64,000 nt of DNA, taken from NCBI GenBank assembly GCA_004431415.1, contig QPMI01000205.1, positions 1 through 64,000 on the forward strand. Direction: 5' to 3'. The notes beneath the pieces were generated by a model. That model saw only the letters and a list, made by a program, of their open reading frames with translations, had not been told where the DNA came from and made no database searches. Position 1 is the first letter of the stretch. Each line of letters starts with the position of its first letter. The stretch comes from Cyanophora paradoxa. Lineage: Eukaryota; Glaucocystophyceae; Cyanophorales; Cyanophoraceae. This document shows, piece by piece, positions 43,701-51,932 of the stretch. The translations under genes were made by a program, and so were the position numbers.

Positions 43701-44532
43701 GAGCATCGATATTGATGAGTGCCTGCTTCTCCACAAGCCACCGCGGGAGTATGAACCTACGTCCACGACCACCCATGCGGCGGAAGTATCGCACAGTTTT
43801 AAAGACCAGATGTATCCATGTGTCGAAAACTGAGGAATCCCTGCTTTTCTCTGTCGCAAGAATGTCTAGTTCTTCCAGCTGTGAGCGCAGAGCAGTCTCG
43901 ATGCTTGCCCCTGGCTCGATGCGATCGAAACGACGATGCTCAATAATGATTGCAATTGTTGTATCAGTCTCTGGCTTTCTGTATACCGCTAATCCAGAGA
44001 TTTGTAGTGCAATGCCCATTCTTACCGCCTCTGCAAGATTTACCTGGGCGCTAACGAATGCTATTGCGTTCTGTTTGAAAAGTTCGTTGTTCTCAAATCG
44101 GGCTTGCATCGAGGTTACGCGGCCAGAACCGCGAGGCAATTGGTATTTCCACTCCGCATATCGCCCGTCAAGCGCTGTAGTCGTATTGCTGTCATTGATT
44201 TGAACATCATCTCCACCGTCAACCTCAGGTAATTCTGAGAACCCTCGAACAATGTCGGCCTGGCCCTCAGCAATCGCTAGCTCTAGTCGACGACCTGACA
44301 CAGGACGCGCTGACCTAGGAAGTCTTGCAAGTTCGTTCAAAAGTGAAGCGTACTTTTCCAAAGTTGCAAACCGTGTTCTCGACCCTTGTGCTGAAATTCT
44401 AATCAATTTATTTTTGAAAGCTCCATGTATGACGCGTCGATTATACAATGAAATCGCGAGCGCTTCGATCTGGTCTTTGATTCTGGCCAACCGGAAGCGC
44501 CGAGTCGCTGCATTATTTTGGGTAACGTCCAT
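40710..44532 (-). pseudogene. polB: protein-primed DNA polymerase B, split with a missing segment
   Basis: Replicative polymerase of the element. The N-terminal frame (44532-41767, 921 residues) has a polinton-type leader with NNECFKYAVLAA and YCLACQTGFSSGAAFENHL. Exonuclease motifs follow: YADSET (Exo I), HNGRGFDFHLLV (Exo II) and YMMTDITLLADVF (Exo III); RGGISMISKRYAQA comes next. It ends at the expected start of motif A (WLMYDD). The C-terminal frame (up to 41867, down to 40710) resumes with KLVPNLLPKKNYVVDGR, motif B (YKLMNNSVFGKTMEN) and motif C (GTDTDSL). Most of motif A and roughly 60-70 residues after it are absent, and the frame changes in the overlap 41767-41867. Confidence 0.85.
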
Positions 44533-44648
44533 TGGAAGTATATATCACAATTTTTTTGCTTGTTCCAAACGCAACTTCACATAGCAATATTGGAAAGGGA
44601 TCTCTTTAAGACAAAATAAGAGAAACCTCAATTGCGGTGACCCGTTGG
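44533..44648 (-). promoter_or_regulatory. polymerase promoter region
   Basis: Short gap between the polymerase start and the right terminal repeat. Read toward the gene it has TCTCTTATTTTGTCTTAAA at 44601-44628 and a TATA-like GATATATAC just upstream of the ATG. Confidence 0.5.
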
Positions 44649-44949
44649 TGATTCAAAGACCGGCGCGTTTGGGGCTCGAAGAGCAGGAAGCCTTCTGGCT
44701 GACGCTCCCGCCTCAATTCACTGCTATATCGTTTTGCAATATCGATCGACCTAGACACTAGATACTACCTAGTGGTTGCTGGATGGAAGGGGAGGTAGAC
44801 CAGAGGGAGAGAAGGGCGGTAGACGTAGCGAGAGAGTGGGAAAGAATGAGGGCTGGGAAGGCGCTGGAGTGGGTGAGTGAGGGGTGGGTTTGGGGGTTGA
44901 GGGTGGCAAAGAGGGCGGGCCCACCCTGATGGGGGTACTCTCATTTTTT
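44649..44949 (-). repeat. right terminal inverted repeat
   Basis: Reverse complement of the left terminal repeat with three mismatches in the outer 240 bp. It contains about 30 extra nt (around 44670-44705) absent from the left copy. It ends in CTCTCATTTTTT just before the CACCTA duplication. Confidence 0.92.
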
Positions 44950-44955
44950 CACCTA
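44950..44955. repeat. target-site duplication, right copy (CACCTA)
   Basis: Identical to 33733-33738; marks the end of the inserted element. Confidence 0.85.
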
Positions 44956-45227
44956 TAGCGAAGTGCACCCGGGAATGAGGGCCGGGGAGTCGGGGACCGC
45001 GCTGCCGCTGCCGGCCACGGCCGCGGCCCCATGCCGCAGTGCAGCCGGCAGACCCCTGCGCGTGCCTGCAGCTTGCAATTGAGAGCGGCGCGTCCTCGAG
45101 TCCTGACGTCGGCCCTGGCGCCGGCAGCCGTGTTGGCACCCCGAGTCCCCTGGAAAAGGGCGCGAGTTCGCGGCAGGGTCGGGGTAGGCGGGATGTGCCC
45201 GGGCTTGTGGAGGGAGGGGGCCGGGGG
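44956..45227. other. 3' flank of RCE1 up to the element
   Basis: About 270 bp of GC-rich host DNA between the right target duplication and the RCE1 stop codon. Presumably the RCE1 3' UTR and terminator; no gene seen. Confidence 0.5.
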
Positions 45228-46283
45228 TCAGCGGGGGTAATAGTAGATGGAGGCGTAGAGGGCGGGGTCGGTGGCGGGGAGGAGGAGAGCGCAGAAGCCG
45301 GCGATGCCGGCGAGGAGGAGGAGGCGCAGCACGGGCCGCTCCCAGATCGCCTCGAAGTCCGGGAACCCCATGAAGCTGTGCCCCAGCTCGGAGGCCGGCC
45401 CCCGGCCCCCGGCCCCCGGCGGCGCACTTGCAGAAAGCGTGGGCGAGGACGGCGGCGGCGAGGTGCCCCGTGCGCAGGAGCAGGAAGGTCGAGTAGGCCC
45501 CGAACAGCGTCGTGTAGAAGAGCTGGAAGACCACCTGGCCCCGCCCCCGCCCCGCCCCCGTCGCCGGCGGCCCGGCCGCCCGCACGGGAGCCCCGCACCG
45601 TGGCGATGGCCGAGGCGAGGGAGTAGCGCCCGCCGCCGGAGCGCCGGATGTGCTCGATCACGTGGTGCGCGTGCGCGATGCCTGCGCGGGCTCAGGCCGG
45701 CAGCGGGCAGCGCGGCGTGTGGGCGCGAAGGCGGGGCACCGAAGAAGAGGGGGCAGACGGCGATGATGGTGCCGCGGGAGAGGCCGGCGGCGAAGAGCAG
45801 GGGCACCATGCAGGCGCGGAAGACGACCTCCTCCGTGATGGGGCCCACCACGAGGTTCCGCATCGCGTACACGTCGAGCTCCTCCAGCCAGTTCCACGGG
45901 TCGAAGCGGCTCCCGAGCTCCGGGTGCGCCTCCCGCAGGTACTGGTACGACGTCACGCGCAGGGCAAGCGGTCCCGCGAAGAGGGCGACGGTGGGTGCAA
46001 GAGGGAGCCAGAGGGCCAGACCCAAGCCCTCGCCGTGCAGCCCGAGCCAGCGGCCCAGCGTGGCGTCGGGGTCCCGCGAGTCATCGCCGAACCACCGCAC
46101 TACGAACGCAGCGACGAACGACGACGCGATGACGCTGATGAACCGCTGCTTGACTTCCGCCGGGTCGTCCCTCGCGCGCAGGGACCGCCCGCGCAGGGAC
46201 CAGACGTAAAGGCTCGCGACGTAGACGAGCGCGAGGAGCACGCAGGCGCCTACGGCCCCGAAGGGCGTTGCTTGGATTATCAT
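45228..46283 (-). CDS. RCE1: CAAX prenyl endopeptidase RCE1
   Basis: Integral ER membrane protease that removes the -AAX tripeptide from prenylated proteins such as Ras and Rho. ATG at 46283 begins MIIQATPFGAVGACVLLALV (first membrane helix). Catalytic signatures of the CPBP family are present: NLVVGPITEEVVFRACMVPLL with the Glu-Glu pair, IAHAHHVIEHIRR with the conserved His, and TTLFGAYSTFLLLRTGHL followed by AVLAHAF with the last His. Several further hydrophobic segments agree with a polytopic protein. It ends ALYASIYYYPR with stop at 45228-45230. Three or more short introns occur (about 45370-45440, 45540-45600 and 45680-45740). It is divergent from the ARM-repeat gene. Confidence 0.88.
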   Translation of the reverse strand: MIIQATPFGAVGACVLLALVYVASLYVWSLRGRSLRARDDPAEVKQRFISVIASSFVAAFVVRWFGDDSRDPDATLGRWLGLHGEGLGLALWLPLAPTVALFAGPLALRVTSYQYLREAHPELGSRFDPWNWLEELDVYAMRNLVVGPITEEVVFRACMVPLLFAAGLSRGTIIAVCPLFFGAPPSRPHAALPAAGLSPRRHRARAPRDRAHPALRRRALLPRLGHRHGAGLPCGRPGRRRRGRGGGGARWSSSSSTRRCSGPTRPSCSCARGTSPPPSSPTLSASAPPGAGGRGPASELGHSFMGFPDFEAIWERPVLRLLLLAGIAGFCALLLPATDPALYASIYYYPR

Positions 46284-46485
46284 GGCCGCAGCCGGGCGGG
46301 CGCCGTCGCTGTTCGTGGCGGCCTGTGCGAGGCGAGGCTGCGCCCGGACCGATGACGTGCGAGCACCGCTGTACGTGCTCACGGGAAGGCTGAAGCTCGC
46401 AGCAGTGGGCCAGCGGCTGGCGTTCAAAAAAAGGTCGGGGTACAGCGGGTTAACCGTCGCAACCCGCCAGAGCCTCATTTCATCT
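46284..46485. promoter_or_regulatory. bidirectional promoter region of RCE1 and ARM gene
   Basis: About 200 bp between two divergent start codons; no specific motif identified. An open frame crosses it on the plus strand, but the myristoylation-type start at 46486 is preferred for the ARM gene. Confidence 0.4.
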
Positions 46486-47725
46486 ATGGGCCAGAAGGAG
46501 AGCAAGACAGACTCGCACGAGATCCCCGGTGAGCTTATGCCCGCGCCGGACGCGGAACGGGACTCAACGGGGCGCGCAGTGCACGAGCTGTCGAAGCAGC
46601 TGCGCATCCTTGTGCCACTCGTGGCGTGCGGCGACATAGATGCTCAGCGCACGGCGGCGAACACGCTGGCGAACCTCGCAGTCCACGGTGGGTTTGCTTT
46701 AGCTTGACGGCCTGCGCATCTGACCATGCTCTTCGCTCAGAGCAAAATCGCGTCACAATCGTCAACGAAGGAGGCCTGCTACTCCTCATACCGCTGACAA
46801 AGTCGACGGACCCCGAAGTTCAGAGGCTTGCCGTGCACTGCTTGGCCAACCTGGCCGTGACCGGTGGGTTGAGCTTTCTATGTCGCTCAGCAGTGCGCGC
46901 TCAAACTGAGGATCCGCGTTAGCGGACAATCGCGTGAAGATTGTGGACGAGGGCGGCCTCATCCCCCTTATCCGCGTCTCGGAATCGCAGAACCACGAGG
47001 TCAAGCGCCAAGCTGCCAAGGCTCTAGCTAACCTAGCTGTGAACGGTGCGCGCCCCGCACTCTGATATCCGAAGCTAGGGCATCGAACCGCGTGCTCCAC
47101 AGCGGAGAACAAGGTCAAGATCGCGCAGGCTGGCGGCATTCGCGCGCTCATCAATCTTGTGATGGTTGACAATGTTGCTGTGCAATGTGAAGCCGCCGCG
47201 GCGCTTGCAAACCTTGCTGTGAACGGTGCGCTGTGGCTCGCGCTTAGATTGGCACGCGGGCTGACTTTCGCGCGCAGACGAGTACGAACTGCAGATCGTG
47301 CAGGAAGGCGCATTGGAACCCGTGCTGAGGCTCGCCAAGTGCACAAACATCGAGGGTCAACGGCAAGCCGCCCGCGCACTCGCCAATCTTTCTGTGAACC
47401 GTGCGCCTTCACCGTCCCCGCCGAGCTTGGCGCCGAAGCAGCACCGATTGACCCTCGCACGTGCGACGCTCAGCTGTGAACAAGGAGAAGCTGAAAGGTC
47501 TTGGGGGCATCCAGGTCCTGCAGGACCTGCTCAAGTGGGCCTTCCCCCCCCCCCCCCCCCCCCCCCTCCCCTTCCCCCTCCCCTCCCCCCTCCCCTCCCC
47601 CTCCCGAGCGGGATGCCGCCCTCTCACCCCTCTGCAGGAGCGAGGACCCGAAGGTCCAGCGGCAAGCATTCCGCGCGCTCTCCAACCTGGGGGTGGACCT
47701 GTCTGGACTGAATCCCCCGCCGTAA
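46486..47725 (+). CDS. armadillo-repeat protein, one repeat per exon
   Basis: 280-residue scaffold-type protein starting MGQKESKTD, whose Gly2 could be N-myristoylated. It is built of tandem ARM repeats, each with the pattern IV-EGGL-PLI then RQAA-ALANLAVN. Exons: 46486-46687, 46741-46863, 46923-47045, 47103-47225, 47278-47400, 47474-47534 and 47638-47725. The four central exons are exactly 123 nt (41 codons, one repeat), and all introns between repeats fall in phase 1 after the same Asn-Leu-Ala-Val position. The last repeat is split by one extra intron (47535-47637) containing a 23-C run. The exons total 843 nt and stay in frame. Vac8-like ARM proteins are the nearest comparison; partner unknown. 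Confidence 0.85.
47544..47566 (+). repeat. poly-C run in ARM gene intron
   Basis: Twenty-three consecutive C near the 5' end of the last intron, followed by a C/T tract before the TCTGCAG acceptor. Confidence 0.8.
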
Positions 47726-48367
47726 CTTCGCTGCCTCTATGGAAGCAATACAATGCTCCTCAGGATGGGCCATGGTGTGGCTGCTGCAGCTGTCACGGGG
47801 GAACTTTAGCTGGCTTCCTTTGAGAATCTTCCGGGCAACCCCCTTCCTGCAAGTGCCTGGCCAGAACACGCAAGCACTGCGGCATGCACACTTTCGATCA
47901 TGCTCGCACTCACCCCTGGCCCGGCCCCTTCCACATGTTCTCCACCGTGGCACGTCCGGATCCCGCCAGCTGCAAAGCCTACCGGCCGCGGTAGCTAGAC
48001 GTTGCCAAAAGGATTCAGAATGCATACAACTTGTCAATACGGTTACGAGCTCGAGAGGGATGGGGGGTCATTAGGGACAGCGGTCTGTGGCAGGCGCGCG
48101 CAGGTGAAGACTGCCGTGGGGGCCGGGCTGCCGGGCTTCGAGGATCCCCGCCCCGTTGAACATCCGGAGCTCGCGTTCGGCGCTCGGCGCTTTTTGAGCA
48201 AACATCGGCCCCATGGCTCCGAGTGCCCACTGCAGGGCCCGGCGTCGTGCGGCCTGCCACGCGCTCCAATCCTCGATCATAGCCTCTTGCTGGCTAGACG
48301 TCAGGCGTTGTTGACGGCGAACATGCAGACCAAAAATAAGGATGCGCACTGAAGAGGACTGCAGGCT
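47726..48367. other. intergenic spacer, possible small minus-strand ORF
   Basis: About 640 bp between the convergent ARM and COX16-like genes. A minus-strand frame at 48071-48349 (with an internal MIEDWSAWQAARRRALQWAL) is open but unrecognised. It could be a small gene or a distal exon. Otherwise nothing seen. Confidence 0.35.
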
Positions 48368-48868
48368 TCATGAAGGAGGTGGAGGCGCCCTCGCCGGCGC
48401 CGAGCTCGCCTCCGGAGGGCCGGCCGGCGTCTCCGGGGCGGGGTTGGCGGGGCGCGGCGAGTCGGCGACGGTGCCGGCCGGCGCCGGAGCGCCGTGCCCA
48501 AAAGTTGGCTTCCCAGGGATGGGGCGAATAACGTACTCGAGATCGGTCTGCTCCAGAATGCGCTGCGGGCAGGAGCGAGTGAGCTGCGACCAAGCGGCGC
48601 GACGCGCGGCACGACTCGCCTGGCGCTCCACTTCCGGGTCGAACTCGCGTTTTCCGGTGACTGTTGTGAGGAACATAGGGTTTAGGAACACGGGGTCGAG
48701 CTCGCCGCCCTGCCGGCGCTGCGCCGCCTTCACCGCCATGTCGGTGGGGTTCGAGCGCGCCGTCACGCGCTCATAGCGGTCTTGCCGCAGGTACGCCAAG
48801 GCGAACGAGGCGGCGACGGTGCAGCCCAGGAACGGCAGCCCGACGCGGAGGAAAGGCCGGTCGCCCAT
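48368..48868 (-). CDS. COX16: COX16-like cytochrome c oxidase assembly protein
   Basis: ATG at 48868, 166 residues. The start MGDRPFLRVGLPFLGCTVAA followed by SFALAYLRQDRYE matches the single membrane helix and following RY motif of COX16, an inner-membrane mitochondrial copper-site assembly factor. The centre (VFLNPMFLTTVTGKREFDPE) and a Pro-rich tail are less typical. The tail is mostly the 74-nt repeat shared with PPP4R2, so the true C-terminus could be shorter if that piece is spliced out. It is divergent from the HEAT-repeat gene. Confidence 0.6.
   Translation of the reverse strand: MGDRPFLRVGLPFLGCTVAASFALAYLRQDRYERVTARSNPTDMAVKAAQRRQGGELDPVFLNPMFLTTVTGKREFDPEVERQASRAARRAAWSQLTRSCPQRILEQTDLEYVIRPIPGKPTFGHGAPAPAGTVADSPRPANPAPETPAGPPEASSAPARAPPPPS
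48407..48480 (-). repeat. 74-nt dispersed exonic repeat, copy B
   Basis: Matches 16643-16716 at 73 of 74 positions (one T/G difference) and is read in the same frame, within the C-terminal tail of the COX16-like gene. Confidence 0.85.
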
Positions 48869-49030
48869 GCGAGCGGTGCGCGCTTGCGGGAGCGGGGGAG
48901 ATGATTGCTTGACTTGCAGCGGAAGGACTTGCGGCTCTTGCGCTGCGGCGCTGGCAGGTGCAACGTGTACTAAGGTGTAACTTAGGTGTTGGCGCGCCGG
49001 GTACGCTACTCTTGGGGGCTCGGTTCTGCG

Positions 49031-50568
49031 ATGCTCTTCGCCTTCGGCCCCGCGGCGGGCGCCACTGTGCGGCAGACCGCGCCGGCTGTACCGCACGTGA
49101 AACTCTGTCAAACGCCGCCGACCCGCGGAGTAGTCCCGCAGCCGCTCGCACGGCAGTTCGTCGGCCAGCCTCTGCAGCGATGGTCGTGCCGGACGCACGC
49201 TTCGCATCTGTTTGAAGTGCGTCGGCCCTGCCTGCTCGCCCTCACTCGCGCCTAACGCGTCGCCCCAGATCCGGTGCAGCGGCAGCGGGCCGGTCGAAGA
49301 GCCCCTCTACACGCCTGGCGCGCACCCGCTGGTGTCTGAGCGCGCCTTTGCGAGCAAGGAAGACATGCTCGAAGCGAAGAGGGTCCGCCGCAGCGCGTCT
49401 CCGCGGCTGCTTTGCAGCCGCAGGTCACGCCCGCGCGCAGGAAACGAAGAACAAGCTGATGCAGAGCAATGCGAAGATCAGATTAGACGGGCTGAAGTGC
49501 GCTCTCCTCAAGATTGAGCCCGCTGTACCTCTGACCTAGGAGCGGCGCTCGCAGCGAGCTGGACAACCTGCCGGCGCAGCTCGCGCTAGAGATCATCGAG
49601 GAAGTGCTGGCGGAGTGCCCGATGGAGCTCAACCGGTCCCAGATCATGTATGCGCTGATTAACTTGACGCGGCGGAACGAGAACGCGATGCGGACCATCC
49701 TCCGCGTGCTCGCGGAGGACAAGGATTACAGCGTGCGCGCCGCTGCCGCCGGCGCGCTGGGCTACATCGAGGACGACTCCGGTGCGCCCCTGTCGCTCGA
49801 CTCGAGGCTCTCTCGGGGGTGGCGCGCTCCGCGGCTAGGCGCGATGAGCACGCGGCAGCGGAATATGGCCGTGCTCGGTGGGGCGCGGCGCTGAGGGGGC
49901 GGCGGCGGCAGCGGTGGAGGCGCTCATCCGGTGCTACGCGGAGGAGGTCCACTGGCTCGTCCGCTACTCGGCCAGTGCGCGGCGCCGGGCCCCAGCAGCG
50001 CTGCGCGGGGCCTCGCCTCATGCGGGGCGCGCCCGGCGGGGCGGCAGTCGTGGCGCTGGGCAACCTGAAGTCGACGCGGGCCTTCGGCTTCCTCAAGCGC
50101 GCCCTCGACCAGGTGCCCCCGCCGCCACACCGGCCCCCGCCTCCTGCCCCCCGAGCCCCGCCCCGCAGGAGAACGTCGAGAACAGCACGGACACGCTCCT
50201 GCAGCAGTCCCTCATCTCCGCCCTCGGGGAGATCGGTGCGCGCGGGGCGGGGCGGGGAGGGGCGGGCGCGAGGTGCGGAGCGAGGCGGGGCGGGGCGGCA
50301 GGCTCGGTGGACGCGGTGGACGCCATCCTGCGCTTCGCCGGCTCCGGCGACTTCATGGCGCGCCCCGGCCCCGCCCCGCACCTCCCGTGGCGGCCCCGCG
50401 AGCCGCCGGGGCGCGCGCAGGTGCGGGTGCGGGTGGCGGAGGCGCTCGGGCTCCTCCCCACCGAGCAGAGTCTCTCCGCCCTCAAGTACCTCGAGAAGGA
50501 CTCCAACGACTACGTCTACGGCGCCGCCGCCGCCGCCCTCAAAAAGGCCCGCCCCGCTGCCGCAAGCG

Positions 50569-50617
<49 letters not shown>

Positions 50618-50729
50618 CTCCTGCCGGGGCTCATGATCAGCCTCGTGCCGCGCGCAGGTGACGGAGGACCTCACGAGGAGCGGCGTGCCGCCCCGGCCCG
50701 ACTCCCCCTCGGGCTCCAGCAAGGTCTAG
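49031..50729 (+). CDS. HEAT-repeat (PBS-lyase-like) protein, possibly organelle-targeted
   Basis: ATG at 49031 (MLFAFGPAAGATVRQTAPAV), a hydrophobic and basic leader that may be a targeting peptide. Later exons give [96 protein letters not shown] and DSNDYVYGAAAAALKK. These are typical bi-helical HEAT units like those of phycobilin lyase/NblB-type proteins. The stop is at 50727-50729. At least eight short introns occur, the last with a 47-C run. The first exons and the start are less certain than the repeats. The ligand or partner is unknown. Confidence 0.7.
50569..50615 (+). repeat. poly-C run of 47 bases
   Basis: Uninterrupted 47 C inside the last intron of the HEAT-repeat gene, the longest homopolymer in the window. 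Its true length is likely unreliable. Confidence 0.85.
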
Positions 50730-50829
50730 GCTAGGATAGGTCCCGCCCCGCCCCCCTGCTCCTCTCCTCGATGAAAGCACGAAACTTGAAACCGACCCGC
50801 TCTAGCACGAATGCGGGCCCGCGAGCTGG

Positions 50830-51848
50830 CTACTGCGAATCGGACTCGGAGGCGGACTCGCGGGCGGCCTCGAGGTCCGCCTCCTCCTCGCCCTCGGAGG
50901 CCTCTCCGGGCCCCCCGGCGACGGTCGCGGCGTTCATCTCCAGAGTGAGCTTGATGCGCCCGAGCCGGAGCTTCGCGCGCCACGGGCCGAGGTACTCTGG
51001 GGCCTGCCGCCCGCGCGAGTAGGCAGCGACGGCTCGAAGAAAGCCGGCAACCTGAAGAGAGTCGGCTGCGGAAGCCGCGGGAAAGCCGAGGGGGCGCGGC
51101 GCCCACCTGTTCGCACGCCTCGGAGGCGAGGGACGGCTCCCCAGCCGGCGCCTCCGCCGATGCAAGGAGCGACTCGACCGCCTGCGCCTGCTCCAAGCTG
51201 CGCGGAAGGAAGCCGTCAAGGCGCAGCGGAGGTCGGGGTATGCGAGGGCGGCGCCCACCTCACGCGATTCAAGTCAAACGCCTCGCCGAGCTCAATGAGC
51301 TCGCCCAAGCACTGCCTGGTCTGATCCCACGCGAGGCCATCGACGGCGGTAGAGCGCCTGAGAAGAATGTAGAGCGCCTGCACCACCTTCCGCTGGCGCG
51401 CGTTCGGCTCGCTTAGTCCTCGCAGCTTCGCTATGCCGGCCACGCTCAGGTTGTCGAGATTCGCGAACGCCGACTCGCGCAGCCGCTCGAGGCTCTCGTC
51501 CGCCGCTCGCAGATCTGTTGCAGATCTCGTCCGCCGCTCGCAGATGATAGATACGCTACAATTCTAACCGCACCGCTCTGCAAGCGTTCAATCTGCTGGT
51601 CGAGCGCGTCCAGCCTCGCCGCCTTGCCCGCTGCGCGCTCATGAGCCCGCGCCCAGCCTCCCCGCCTTGCCCGCTGCGCGGCGGGCCCAGTACGCACCGC
51701 TCTGGAGCGCAAGCTCACGCATTCGCTTGCATGTCGCGCAGGGAGCCAGGAGCTCTTCGGGCGCCAGGCAGTCGAAGACGCCGACGACGAGCTGCGGGTC
51801 AAGCACAGCTAGGTTTCCCAGCGCCGCGTGCGGATCTTCGGCCGCCAT
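50830..51848 (-). CDS. F-box-like protein
   Basis: ATG at 51848. Near the N-terminus LDPQLVVGVFDCLAPEELLA then PCATCKRMRELALQSGAYW fits an F-box, the SKP1-binding motif of SCF ubiquitin ligases. Exons then give a coiled-coil-like DALDQQIERLQSGAV, AGIAKLRGLSEPNARQRKVV and QALYILLRRSTAVDGL, QAVESLLASAEAPAGEP, and finally VAGFLRAVAAYSRGRQAPEY and KLRLGRIKLTLEMN before an acidic tail. The stop is at 50830. No known substrate-recognition repeat was recognised. Short direct duplications occur in the exon/intron area near 51500-51545 and 51615-51690. It is convergent with the HEAT gene (about 100 bp apart). Confidence 0.6.
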
Positions 51849-51932
51849 TTTTCGCGACTGTCGAATGGGCTTCGTGGTCCTTCGAAGTCGTCGGTTCGAC
51901 TCTGGGTGGAGGCGCATAGCGAGCAGGTTTCG
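51849..51932. promoter_or_regulatory. compact bidirectional promoter
   Basis: Only 84 bp separate the divergent start codons of the F-box-like gene and the type I membrane protein gene. No clear TATA box. Confidence 0.4.

Larger units (their letters stand above)
33739..44949. mobile_element. endogenous Polinton/Maverick-like virus, 11.2 kb
   Basis: AT-richer, intronless block between two GC-rich host genes, bounded by inverted repeats and a 6-bp duplication. Gene content is the polinton morphogenesis, replication and integration set: penton-like minor capsid, major capsid, packaging ATPase, integrase and protein-primed PolB. An HNH-AP2 endonuclease, an AT-hook protein, a possible ExoX-C-like ORF and one orphan are added. 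No adenovirus-type maturation protease was recognised. At 11 kb it is short for classical polintons (usually 15-20 kb). The left end carries about 1 kb of tandem repeats; the right end has none. MCP, ATPase and PolB frames are broken as read. Confidence 0.93.

Noticed and set aside
33739-44949. LTR retrotransposon or Crypton as alternative identity
   Set aside because: The ends are inverted, not direct repeats. There is no reverse transcriptase or tyrosine recombinase, and capsid, packaging ATPase and protein-primed polymerase genes are present.
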